This document shows, in pieces, positions 45,074 through 52,878 of a DNA stretch of 64,000 nucleotides (position 1 is its first letter; every line of letters begins with the position of its first letter). The position numbers and the translations under genes were made by a program. The DNA is from Clostridia bacterium. Its GTDB lineage: Bacteria > Bacillota > Clostridia > Christensenellales > Aristaeellaceae. The stretch lies in NCBI GenBank assembly GCA_017469265.1, contig JAFUGS010000020.1, positions 23,808 to 87,807 of the forward strand. Direction: 5' to 3'. Below the pieces are notes generated by a model. It searched no databases and had not been told where the DNA came from. It saw nothing but the letters and a program-made list of their open reading frames with translations.

Positions 45074-45673
45074 TTACCCTTTGGATGGGCGGGGCTTCCG
45101 CCAGTTCAGGAACCCATGCCGGGCGATCGCCAGCAGCCAGACCGCCGCACAGGCAATGCTGAGCACCCGGATCAGCTGGCGCGCCCGTCCCAGCGGCGTC
45201 GTTCCGACGGACGCTTCCTCCGCGGATTCGGACCCCACGCTCATTTCCGCGCTTTTCAGCGGGTTTCCTTCCGCGTCAGAGATGGTCAGCCGCACCGTCG
45301 CATGCGCCAGGCCTTCCTCCACCTCCGCGGGAAGGAACCATTCACCCTCGAAAGTGTTCTCCGCGTTTCCGCCCGTCAGGTCCATCTCCACCGTATCACT
45401 CCGCTTCCGAACCTTCAGCTTTTTCCCGTTCAGGTTGGTGAAAAGAACCTCCCCGGAATCCTCCATCCGGGTCTCCAGTTCCAGGTGCAGCGTCGCGCCG
45501 GTCAGATCTTCCCCATCCGTCTGGATTACGCCGGTAAAGGAAGCCGTCTGGTTCGCCTCCCATGTCCATTCCGCCGGTACCATCCGTACCGATAATTCCC
45601 CGGCCGCGCAGGCCGTCAACATCAAACAGCAGAGCAGGCAGATCGCCCCTCCTCTTCTGATCGCTCGCGTCAA
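45074..45673 (-). CDS. predicted lipoprotein or membrane protein of unknown function
   Basis: 199 residues from a TTG at 45673, which has GGAGG eight bases before it. The first 21 residues are a signal sequence with lipobox-like LTAC (Cys22), then a beta-rich exported domain of about 140 residues, and a C-terminal membrane helix (about 168-188) followed by basic residues, so the domain would be held outside the cell. No known family was recognised. It is first in the unit with cysS, comEA and dnaX, 44 bases upstream of cysS. Confidence 0.7.
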   Translation of the reverse strand: MTRAIRRGGAICLLCCLMLTACAAGELSVRMVPAEWTWEANQTASFTGVIQTDGEDLTGATLHLELETRMEDSGEVLFTNLNGKKLKVRKRSDTVEMDLTGGNAENTFEGEWFLPAEVEEGLAHATVRLTISDAEGNPLKSAEMSVGSESAEEASVGTTPLGRARQLIRVLSIACAAVWLLAIARHGFLNWRKPRPSKG

Positions 45674-45709
45674 ATCCCGCTCCTCCTTTCGCAAAGAAAA
45701 CTCCGGGAC

Positions 45710-45738
45710 ATTATATCAAATCATTCCCTTCAATTCAA
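45710..45738 (-). promoter_or_regulatory. sigma-A promoter of the lipoprotein-cysS-comEA-dnaX unit
   Basis: Minus-strand TTGAAT, 17-base spacer, TATAAT, 36 bases before the TTG start. Confidence 0.8.
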
Positions 45739-45775
45739 CGGCAAAAAAGTGCGCCACTCGGTGTCCGATTCCGTG

Positions 45776-45810
45776 AAAAAGCCCCCGGGCCATAACATCC
45801 CGGGGGCTTT
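45776..45810 (-). terminator. rho-independent terminator after the acidic helical protein
   Basis: Minus-strand AAAGCCCCCGGG pairs with CCCGGGGGCTTT around a nine-base loop and is followed by T residues. It starts 14 bases after the stop at 45825. Confidence 0.9.
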
Positions 45811-45824
45811 GGCCAGGAATAGGA

Positions 45825-46511
45825 TTATTCTCCCTCATTCCCGGTCATTTTATCCGTCAGGGAATCAATCTTCTCATCCAGCGAGTCGCTAAACTGCTTC
45901 AGACCGTCCTCCAGCGAGTCCAGCGCGGCATTTACCTTGTCCGCGGCTTCCGCGCCGGATGGGGCCTTTTCAAACAGGTCGCTGATTGCGGAGCTCAGAG
46001 GCGTCGATTCCCGGTCCGGCTCAGCGGCCGGTTCCACCCGAATCACAGGCACGGGGTCATTCGCGGGGACCGTTTCCGCTTCGGAATCGTCTTCGTCCGC
46101 AGGTTCCTCGGATATAGCCCCTTCACCCATATCCGTATTTGCGTCCGGCGCTTCGTCCTTTTCAGGGGTTTCCGCTGCTTCTTCGGCCGCTTCATCTTTC
46201 GCGGCCTCATCCACGGCGGGCGTTTCCGTCTGGACGCCTGCGAAGCGCTCCGCCCGCATGTCATTCAGTTTCTCATCCAGCTTGCCCAATTCCTGCAGGC
46301 GCTGTTCCAGCTCCTCCGGGAAATGGGCGCCTTTTTGCCACAGGGCATAAGCCTGCGCGCCGAACTCCTTCAGAATCTCCGTCCGCCGGTTCACCAGGTT
46401 CATTTCATCCACCTTGAACCGGGTATTGCTGGCAATGCTGGAGGCCGTGTTGCCAATGGCTTCCATGCCCTTCATCCAGATGTTTTTCAGGTTGCTTCCG
46501 ATATCAGCCAT
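45825..46511 (-). CDS. acidic, helical protein of unknown function
   Basis: 228 residues. Residues 1-90 are predicted helices (GSNLKNIWMKGMEAIGNTASSIA, LVNRRTEILKEFGAQAYALW) resembling short clostridial proteins that often end in a zinc ribbon. The middle is very rich in Glu, Asp and Ala, the end is helical (DSLEDGLKQFSDSLDEKIDS) and no cysteine pair is seen. An AGGAGG site is nine bases before the ATG. 131 bases separate it from the transketolase end; that gap has the palindrome AACAATTGTT and no convincing promoter. Confidence 0.7.
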   Translation of the reverse strand: MADIGSNLKNIWMKGMEAIGNTASSIASNTRFKVDEMNLVNRRTEILKEFGAQAYALWQKGAHFPEELEQRLQELGKLDEKLNDMRAERFAGVQTETPAVDEAAKDEAAEEAAETPEKDEAPDANTDMGEGAISEEPADEDDSEAETVPANDPVPVIRVEPAAEPDRESTPLSSAISDLFEKAPSGAEAADKVNAALDSLEDGLKQFSDSLDEKIDSLTDKMTGNEGE

Positions 46512-46642
46512 CTTTGCTTTCCTCCTTTCGGAATTCATAAAACAATTGTTCGCCGTTTTTCACTTTTTCCCTGCCGGGGGAAAATGAACAGGATGTGAAT
46601 TTTGATGCTGTGACGAAACCCGGGAAAGCGCTTCTTCAGGGG

Positions 46643-47560
46643 TTACAGATGACTTTTGATATTTTCGGCAATCTGAGGCCCGGTCAGCCCGTACTCCTTC
46701 AGCAGGTCCGCCGGTTTTCCGCTCTGGCCGAACACGTCGTTGATCCCGATCTTGTGGAAGGATTCCACCCCATGCCCGATGATGGCGGACGCCACGGTAT
46801 CACCCAGACCGCCGATGACGGAATGCTCCTCCAGGGTGAACACCTTTCGGCATTTTGCCGCGTATTCCCGGGCCAGCAGATCGTCGAAAGGCTTGATGGT
46901 GTGGAAGGAAACCACCGCCAGATCAATCCCTTCTCCCGCGAGAATCTCCGCCGTCTCCAGCGCGTGTTCCTTCATGATGCCGCAGGTAAACAGCACCGCG
47001 TCCCGGCCGTCCCTGAGCACGATGCCCTTGCCCACCTCAAAGGGCTGCGGATCATAGACCGGGGAGGGCAGCCGGGCGGTACGGATATAGACCGGGCCGT
47101 TGATCTTCGCAGCCGCTTCCACACACTGATAGCATTCATTCGCGTCGCTGGGTACAAACACCGTCATCCCCGGCAGCACCCGCATCAGCGCGATATCCTC
47201 AACGGCCTGATGACTTCCGCCGTCCTCGCCCAGCGTAATGCCCGCATGGCTAAAGCCGAATTTGACATTGAATTTCGGGTAGCAGACACCGTTCCGGATC
47301 TGGTCATAGTTCCGCCCCGCGAACACAGCGAAGGTGGAGCAGAAGGGAATCAGACCCATGGTGCTCATCCCGGCAGCCATGTCCACCATGTTCGCTTCGG
47401 CGATGCCGCAGTCATAAAAACGGTGGGGGTATTCCTTCTTAAAAGTGCCGGTCATGGTAGCGGAAGCCAGATCCGCGTCCAGCACGACGATCTTTTCATT
47501 CGTTGCCGCAATTTTGCACAGCGCTTCGCCGTAGGCAACTCGAACCGCTTTCTTTTCCAT
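46643..47560 (-). CDS. transketolase, C-terminal half
   Basis: 305 residues. Carries the pyrimidine-binding domain of the thiamine diphosphate enzyme (DADLASATMTGTFKK, DCGIAEANMVDMAAGMS, LGEDGGSHQAVEDIALMR) and the C-terminal transketolase domain. In many anaerobes transketolase is split into two genes. It follows the N-terminal half by four bases. A role in ribulose or hexose-phosphate interconversion is inferred. GGAGG precedes its ATG by nine bases. Confidence 0.93.
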   Translation of the reverse strand: MEKKAVRVAYGEALCKIAATNEKIVVLDADLASATMTGTFKKEYPHRFYDCGIAEANMVDMAAGMSTMGLIPFCSTFAVFAGRNYDQIRNGVCYPKFNVKFGFSHAGITLGEDGGSHQAVEDIALMRVLPGMTVFVPSDANECYQCVEAAAKINGPVYIRTARLPSPVYDPQPFEVGKGIVLRDGRDAVLFTCGIMKEHALETAEILAGEGIDLAVVSFHTIKPFDDLLAREYAAKCRKVFTLEEHSVIGGLGDTVASAIIGHGVESFHKIGINDVFGQSGKPADLLKEYGLTGPQIAENIKSHL

Positions 47561-47564
47561 TTTC

Positions 47565-48377
47565 TCAGCCCTCCAGTTCCTTCAAAGCCTGTTCCGCCTG
47601 CTCGGCGCTGGGTGCTTTGCCGTGCCAGCCGACCTGATTCTCCATGAAGCTGACGCCTTTGCCCTTCACGGTGTTCAGGAGAATATACCTGGGCTTCCCG
47701 GGGCATACGGGCGCATGCAGCGCGTCCAGCACCTGCTGCATATCGTTCCCGTCCGCGACCTCGATGACATCGTATCCGAAAGCCAGAGCCTTGGCCTTGA
47801 TGTCTCCCAGACTCATGACTTCGTCATTGCTGCCGTCAATCTGCAGCCCGTTGTGGTCCAGGATGACCGTCAGGTTGTCCAGTTTATAGTGGGCAGCGGC
47901 CATGCTGGCTTCCCAGACCAGGCCTTCCTGGCTTTCCCCGTCTCCGATAATAGTGTATACTCGGGTCTTTTTCCCAAGATGCTTTGCGCCGAGGGCCATG
48001 CCGGTGGCGATGGAGATGCCCTGACCCAGAGAACCGGTGGACGCGTCCACTCCGGGGCATTTCTTCACATCCGGATGTCCCTGCAGGATGCTGTGCAGCT
48101 GACGGAAGCTTTTCAATTCCTCCCGGGGAAAGAAGCCCCGCTCGCACAGCGTGCCGTACAGCGCGGGGGCCGCGTGTCCCTTGCTGAGGACAAAGCGGTC
48201 CCGGTCCGGGTTCTTTTCATCCCTGGGATCCACGTTCATGACATCAAAATACAGCGCGACAAGCGCCTCCGTGCAGGAAAGAGATCCGCCCGGATGACCC
48301 GAGCCGGCCCCGGCTGTCATCTGGATAACATCCCTGCGAACCTGCCTGGCCTGCTCCTTCAGGGTTTGAAGTTCCAT
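47565..48377 (-). CDS. transketolase, N-terminal half
   Basis: 270 residues. TPP-binding subunit: GSGHPGGSLSCTEALVALYF, KGHAAPALYG, and GDGESQEGLVWEASMAAAHYKLDNL followed by DHNGLQIDG. A GTG lies nine bases upstream in frame but abuts the ribosome site GGAGG; the ATG at 48377 fits better. First of the two split transketolase genes. Confidence 0.93.
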   Translation of the reverse strand: MELQTLKEQARQVRRDVIQMTAGAGSGHPGGSLSCTEALVALYFDVMNVDPRDEKNPDRDRFVLSKGHAAPALYGTLCERGFFPREELKSFRQLHSILQGHPDVKKCPGVDASTGSLGQGISIATGMALGAKHLGKKTRVYTIIGDGESQEGLVWEASMAAAHYKLDNLTVILDHNGLQIDGSNDEVMSLGDIKAKALAFGYDVIEVADGNDMQQVLDALHAPVCPGKPRYILLNTVKGKGVSFMENQVGWHGKAPSAEQAEQALKELEG

Positions 48378-48396
48378 ATGGTTCACCCTCCTTGGT

Positions 48397-48413
48397 GTAT
48401 CGAAGTTTGATAC
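48397..48413. promoter_or_regulatory. 17-bp operator-like palindrome over the transketolase start site
   Basis: GTATC and GATAC arms seven bases apart; with the inner AA/TT pair seven of eight pairs match. It lies just downstream of the -10 box, where a repressor would block transcription. Confidence 0.5.
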
Positions 48414-48417
48414 CGTG

Positions 48418-48447
48418 ATTATACGAAAGACCGGAAACCTTTGTCAA
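48418..48447 (-). promoter_or_regulatory. sigma-A promoter of the transketolase pair
   Basis: Minus-strand TTGACA, 18-base spacer, TATAAT, both boxes perfect. Confidence 0.85.
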
Positions 48448-48518
48448 CACTTTCCTTTGCGGCCTTTCGTCTCACTTTTTGTGGTGCCCTCCGCCGTTTG
48501 CATCATCCCGGCCTGATA

Positions 48519-49766
48519 TCAAAGAGTTCCCTTCTCCATCATGCGTCCGAGGGCTTCTGCCAGGGCCAGGCGGCCATGGGTATAGGTCAGTCCTCCCTGC
48601 ATATAGGCAATGTAGGGTGCCCGCATCGGTCCGTCGGCGCTGAGCTCAATGCTGGCGCCGGCCACGAAGGTCCCGGCGGCCATCACCACCGGATCATCGT
48701 ATCCCGGCATGTCCCAGGGCTCCGGCATGGCCATGCTGTCAATCGGGCTTGCGCTCTGGATTCCCTGGCAGAAGGCAACCAGCCGCTCCGGTGTCCCCAT
48801 CTGGATCGCCTGAATGATGTCCGCCCGTTTCTCCGTTGATCCCGGCGTGGAGCGAAGCCCCAGGTTTTCAAACAGGCGCGCAGCCAGCAGTGCGGTTTTC
48901 AGCGCCTGGCATACCGTGTGCGGGGCCATGAACAACCCCTGATAGAAGGGACGATAGTCTCCCGCGTAGGAGCCAAGCTCCCTTCCGAGCCCCGGGGCCG
49001 TCAGCCGCCAGGCGACCCGGTCCACGGCTTCCGCGCTTCCCACGATGTATCCACCAGTCGGCGCAATCCCGCCGCCCGGGTTTTTGATCAGGCTGCCGAC
49101 GCATACATCCGCGCCGAAATCCGTGGGCTCCTGATCTCGGACAAATTCGCCGTAACAGTTATCCACCATCAGCCTGGCCCAGGGAAACCTGCTGTGGATC
49201 ATCTCCGCAAGCGGGGCAAAAGCCTCGGGCATCAGACTGGGCCGCCAGGAATACCCCCGGCTGCGCTGCGCGATGATCAGCGTCGTTTCCGACGTCATCG
49301 CCCGGGCGACCGCCTCCAGGTCAATGGTTCCGTCCGGCTTCAGCTCCACCAGGTCAAAGCTTCGTCCGTTCTCCTTCAGGGATCCCGGCGTCACGTCCAT
49401 CCCTGTGCCCAGGATGCCCAGCAGGGTGTCATACGGCAGCCCCGTCGCGCTGAGGATACGTTCCCCGGGTCTGGTCAGTCCAAAAAGCGTCAGGCTCAGC
49501 GCGGCTGTGCCGCTGGCGATCTGCGGCCGCATGAGGGCCGCCTCCGTGTGAAACAGATCCGCGTAGACTGCCTCCAGCGTGTCCCGTCCCACATCGTCAT
49601 AACCATACCCCGTGGTCGGCGAAAAATGCCGATAGCTGATCCGATGCGCACGGAACACGTCCAGAATCTGCCTGGTCCGCACCCGCTCCACCCGTTCAGC
49701 CTCCGCGAAAGCATCCTTCAGCTCCGTTTCCGCCCGTTGAATCATGTTCTCAATGCTGTCATTCAT
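48519..49766 (-). CDS. YnbB-type PLP enzyme (methionine gamma-lyase/aluminium resistance family)
   Basis: 415 residues. Fold-type I PLP enzyme: FSPTTGYGYDDVGRDTLE, IASGTAALSLTLFGL, and the probable PLP lysine in VGSLIKNPGGGIAPTGGYI. The family is annotated as aluminium resistance or methionine gamma-lyase-like, but its substrate is not settled. In Gram-positives it is often near miaA, mutL or glnR, as here. The start at 49766 is chosen because the conserved protein begins there; the ribosome site is weak. No terminator was seen between it and the transketolase genes. Confidence 0.88.
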   Translation of the reverse strand: MNDSIENMIQRAETELKDAFAEAERVERVRTRQILDVFRAHRISYRHFSPTTGYGYDDVGRDTLEAVYADLFHTEAALMRPQIASGTAALSLTLFGLTRPGERILSATGLPYDTLLGILGTGMDVTPGSLKENGRSFDLVELKPDGTIDLEAVARAMTSETTLIIAQRSRGYSWRPSLMPEAFAPLAEMIHSRFPWARLMVDNCYGEFVRDQEPTDFGADVCVGSLIKNPGGGIAPTGGYIVGSAEAVDRVAWRLTAPGLGRELGSYAGDYRPFYQGLFMAPHTVCQALKTALLAARLFENLGLRSTPGSTEKRADIIQAIQMGTPERLVAFCQGIQSASPIDSMAMPEPWDMPGYDDPVVMAAGTFVAGASIELSADGPMRAPYIAYMQGGLTYTHGRLALAEALGRMMEKGTL

Positions 49767-49886
49767 ATAAGTCTCATGCTCCGTTCCTGCTCGTTTTTTC
49801 GACCGTAAAGCCCTCTCTCCGGAAAGAAAAAGTTTCCGCCTTTCATGACGCACTTCCGGCTCTTTGCCCATTTTTCACGGCCGGAT

Positions 49887-50810
49887 TTACCCTGCTGCCA
49901 GCAGCGCTTCCGCCTGGGAAAGCGCGTCTGCCGCCAGCGGATCCAGCCACTTCAGACAGGGTTCCCGCTTCAGAAAGGTTTCCTGCCGTTTGGCGTAATG
50001 GCGGCTTCCCTTCTGGATTTCCTCCACCGCCTTCTCCAGGGACCAGTCCCCCCGGAGAAAGGGAATCATTTCCTTGTATCCCAGTCCCTGCATGCTCTGG
50101 GATTCGGGCGAAAGGCCTTCCGCCAGCAGGGCCCGTACCTCTTCGGGCAGCCCCTGACGGACCATCTCTTCCACTCGCCTGTTGATCCGATGGTACAGCA
50201 CATCTCTGGGCAGATGCAGGGCAACCACGCGCCATTCAAATTCTGTTTTCCGTTCCACCCGCGGCTGGGCGGAAAACGGGATCCCGGTTCCCAGCGTAAC
50301 CTCGATCGCCCGTATGATCCGGCGAACATCATTTTCCGGCAGGCGGGCCGCGGTATCGGGATCCAGGGCTGTCAGACGGTCATGCAGCGTTTTTTTTCCT
50401 TCTGGCGTGGCCGCGAGCTGACGCAGTTCCTCCCGAAGTGCTTCATTCGCGGGAATCTGTCCCAGTCCCATCGGATGCATCATGGCCTGTAAATAGAGTC
50501 CGGTACCTCCCACCAGAAGAACCGGACGGCCATTCTTCCCTTTTTCGCGAATCAGGCGTGCCGCCATTTCCTGATACATGGCAACGCTGAAGGATTCATC
50601 CGGTTCGCAGATATCCAGCATCTCATGCCGAACCCGGTTCCGGTCCGCAGGCGTGGGCTTTGCGGTACCGATATCCATTCGGCGGTAGATCTGCATGCTG
50701 TCCATGCACAGAATATCCCAGCCGTGCTTTTCCGCCAGCTCCAGGCCGAGGGCGCTTTTTCCGCTGGCCGTTGGGCCGGTTAGCACCCGACAGATGATTT
50801 TCTCCTTCAC
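49887..50810 (-). CDS. miaA: tRNA dimethylallyltransferase
   Basis: 307 residues. It adds dimethylallyl to A37 of tRNAs. P-loop LTGPTASGKSALGLELA, CMDSMQIYRRMDIGTAKP, VGGTGLYLQAM, and YAKRQETFLKRE near the end. The start is GTG at 50810, overlapping the mutL stop by four bases with AGAGGA ahead. Product feeds MiaB, encoded at 55977. Confidence 0.95.
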   Translation of the reverse strand: MKEKIICRVLTGPTASGKSALGLELAEKHGWDILCMDSMQIYRRMDIGTAKPTPADRNRVRHEMLDICEPDESFSVAMYQEMAARLIREKGKNGRPVLLVGGTGLYLQAMMHPMGLGQIPANEALREELRQLAATPEGKKTLHDRLTALDPDTAARLPENDVRRIIRAIEVTLGTGIPFSAQPRVERKTEFEWRVVALHLPRDVLYHRINRRVEEMVRQGLPEEVRALLAEGLSPESQSMQGLGYKEMIPFLRGDWSLEKAVEEIQKGSRHYAKRQETFLKREPCLKWLDPLAADALSQAEALLAAG

Positions 50811-52792
50811 TGTATCCTCTTGAATTTCTTGTCCAACTCCGTATGGCTGATGGAAACCACCAGCGGACGTCCATGGGGGCATGTGGGCGTCACCTTTTTG
50901 TCGACCATTTCCTCCACCAGGCTGCGCAGCAACGATTCCGGCAGGGGTTCCCCGCCCTTCACCGCGTGCTTGCAGGCCATCTGAAGGATCGCCGCCCTTT
51001 TTTTATCCGCGCCGGGAAAGCGGCCGCTTTCCAGCTCCGCGACCGCATCCCGCAGGAAGGAAGCCGTCTCATTTTCTCCCAGCACAACCGGCACGGACCG
51101 AATCGCGACCTCATTCTCCCCAAAGGGCTCCACGGTCAGGCCGATTCCTTCCAGCAGCTCCCGGTTTTCCTCCAGAATCTGCATTTCCCGTTTGGTGGCG
51201 TCCATCACGTAAGGCACCAGCATTTCCTGTCCGGCCCGCTGCGTTTCATAGGCCTTCATCATCCGGTCAAAAAGCAGTCGCTCATGCACCGCGTGCTGGT
51301 CCACCATCAGCAAATGATCCGCATATTCAATCAGGATGAAGGTCTGAAAAACCGCGCCAAAGATCTTCATCGGCTGAGGCAGATCCGGCGGCAGGCTGGT
51401 CAGCTGTTCCTCCCGCGTGGGTTCCCCCTTGTATGTCTCCGTCCGTGTATCCGCGGTCTCAGCGGATTCCTTTTTCTCCTGCGGGGCAGACGCGGGGGGT
51501 GTAACCGCCGTCGACAGCGGTATCCCCTTCATTCCCGCGCTCTGGGTCATGGACAGCTGGGTTCTCAGAGGCGGAAGCTCTTCCTGCCGCTGGGGCGCAG
51601 CATAAACAGACGATGGTTTGCTTTCGATCGGTCTGTAAACCGGCAGGGGCTTCTCCGACATCGAAACACCCGGTACGCTGGCAAGCGTCTGAACCTGTAC
51701 GGCGGCAGGCGCGCTCTTCACGGTGGAGGCTGCTGGCACCGGCGGCAGCGCATCTTCGGGTGTAGGCCTGGTCAGCGGCATTTCCACCGGCCGCTGGAAA
51801 GCATCCCGATCCCGCAGGGCGTCCTTCACCAGGGTGTACACCGCGTCCCGGACTGCCTGATCATCCCGGAACCGCACCTCCAGTTTATTTGGATGAACAT
51901 TCACGTTCACCGTTTCGTAGGGCATGGTCAGATACAGCGCGCAGATGGGATACTTCCCAATCATAACCCTTTCCCGGCACGCGTCCTCCAGCGCGCCGGA
52001 CAGGAGCGGGCTGCGCATCAGCCGCCCATTGATGAAAAAGCTTTCCCCGCCCCGGTTCCCCCGGGCGTTTTCCCCGATGCCGACATACCCCTGCACCAGC
52101 ACGCCGCCGCTGTGTCCCTCCACTTTTCGCATGCTTTTGACAGCATGTACTCCATAGATGCTCAGCACGGCGGAATCCATCCGCCCGTCACCCGGGGAAT
52201 GATAAATCAGCTTTCCGCCGGAAAGGTACCGAAAGCTGACATCCGGCCGGCTTAAAAACAGGCGGGTCATCAGCTCTGTTACCGCGCCTCCTTCCGTGGT
52301 CGGTTTTTTCAAAAAACCGCGCCGGACGGGTACATTGAAAAAAAGGTCCTTTACAAGGATGCTGGTCCCCGGCGCGCACGCTACCTCCCGGATGGAGGAG
52401 ATCGTCCCGCCGTCGTTCTGCACCCGCAGTCCGGTTTCCCGCTCCCGGGTCCGCGTCGTCAGGGTGACGCGTCCTACCGCGGCGATGGAAGCCAGCGCTT
52501 CGCCCCGGAATCCCAGGGTATCGATAGCATCCAGATCCGCTTCTGTCCGGATTTTGCTGGTGGCATGGCGTTCAAAAGCCATGCGCAGATCCGACTCGTC
52601 GATGCCACAGCCATCATCCGTAACCCGGAAGGCTTCGATTCCGCCATCCCTGATCTCCACACTGATGTTCTGCGCGCCGGCGTCCAGGCTGTTTTCCACC
52701 AGCTCCTTGATGGCCGCGGCCGGTCTTTCCACCACCTCGCCGGCGGCGATCTTGCCGATCAGCGCGTCCGGAAGCATTCTGATCTTTGCCAT
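50807..52792 (-). CDS. mutL: DNA mismatch repair protein MutL
   Basis: 661 residues. GHKL ATPase N-terminal domain (LPDALIGKIAAGEVVERPAA, KELVENSLDAGA, DDGCGI, TLGFRGEALASIAAV), a long variable Pro/Ala/Ser linker about 330-470, and a C-terminal endonuclease-like domain with VDQHAVHERLLFD, ACKHAVKGGEPL and CPHGRP. The last Glu of the DQHA motif is Asp here. The metal-site elements ACK and CPHGRP are present, so nicking activity is plausible. Confidence 0.96.
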   Translation of the reverse strand: MAKIRMLPDALIGKIAAGEVVERPAAAIKELVENSLDAGAQNISVEIRDGGIEAFRVTDDGCGIDESDLRMAFERHATSKIRTEADLDAIDTLGFRGEALASIAAVGRVTLTTRTRERETGLRVQNDGGTISSIREVACAPGTSILVKDLFFNVPVRRGFLKKPTTEGGAVTELMTRLFLSRPDVSFRYLSGGKLIYHSPGDGRMDSAVLSIYGVHAVKSMRKVEGHSGGVLVQGYVGIGENARGNRGGESFFINGRLMRSPLLSGALEDACRERVMIGKYPICALYLTMPYETVNVNVHPNKLEVRFRDDQAVRDAVYTLVKDALRDRDAFQRPVEMPLTRPTPEDALPPVPAASTVKSAPAAVQVQTLASVPGVSMSEKPLPVYRPIESKPSSVYAAPQRQEELPPLRTQLSMTQSAGMKGIPLSTAVTPPASAPQEKKESAETADTRTETYKGEPTREEQLTSLPPDLPQPMKIFGAVFQTFILIEYADHLLMVDQHAVHERLLFDRMMKAYETQRAGQEMLVPYVMDATKREMQILEENRELLEGIGLTVEPFGENEVAIRSVPVVLGENETASFLRDAVAELESGRFPGADKKRAAILQMACKHAVKGGEPLPESLLRSLVEEMVDKKVTPTCPHGRPLVVSISHTELDKKFKRIQ

Positions 52793-52878
52793 AGCGTATC
52801 CCTTCCTTCCCGAAACGGTTCCTTTTCCCGGTGGCTGCCGTTTCTTCCTCCGCCCTGGTTTAGGGCGGCCGAAGTGCC

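Noticed and set aside
46560-46590. TTTTCCC/GGGAAAA hairpin in the gap before the acidic protein
   Set aside because: No T-run follows the stem on the relevant strand, so it is not a convincing terminator.
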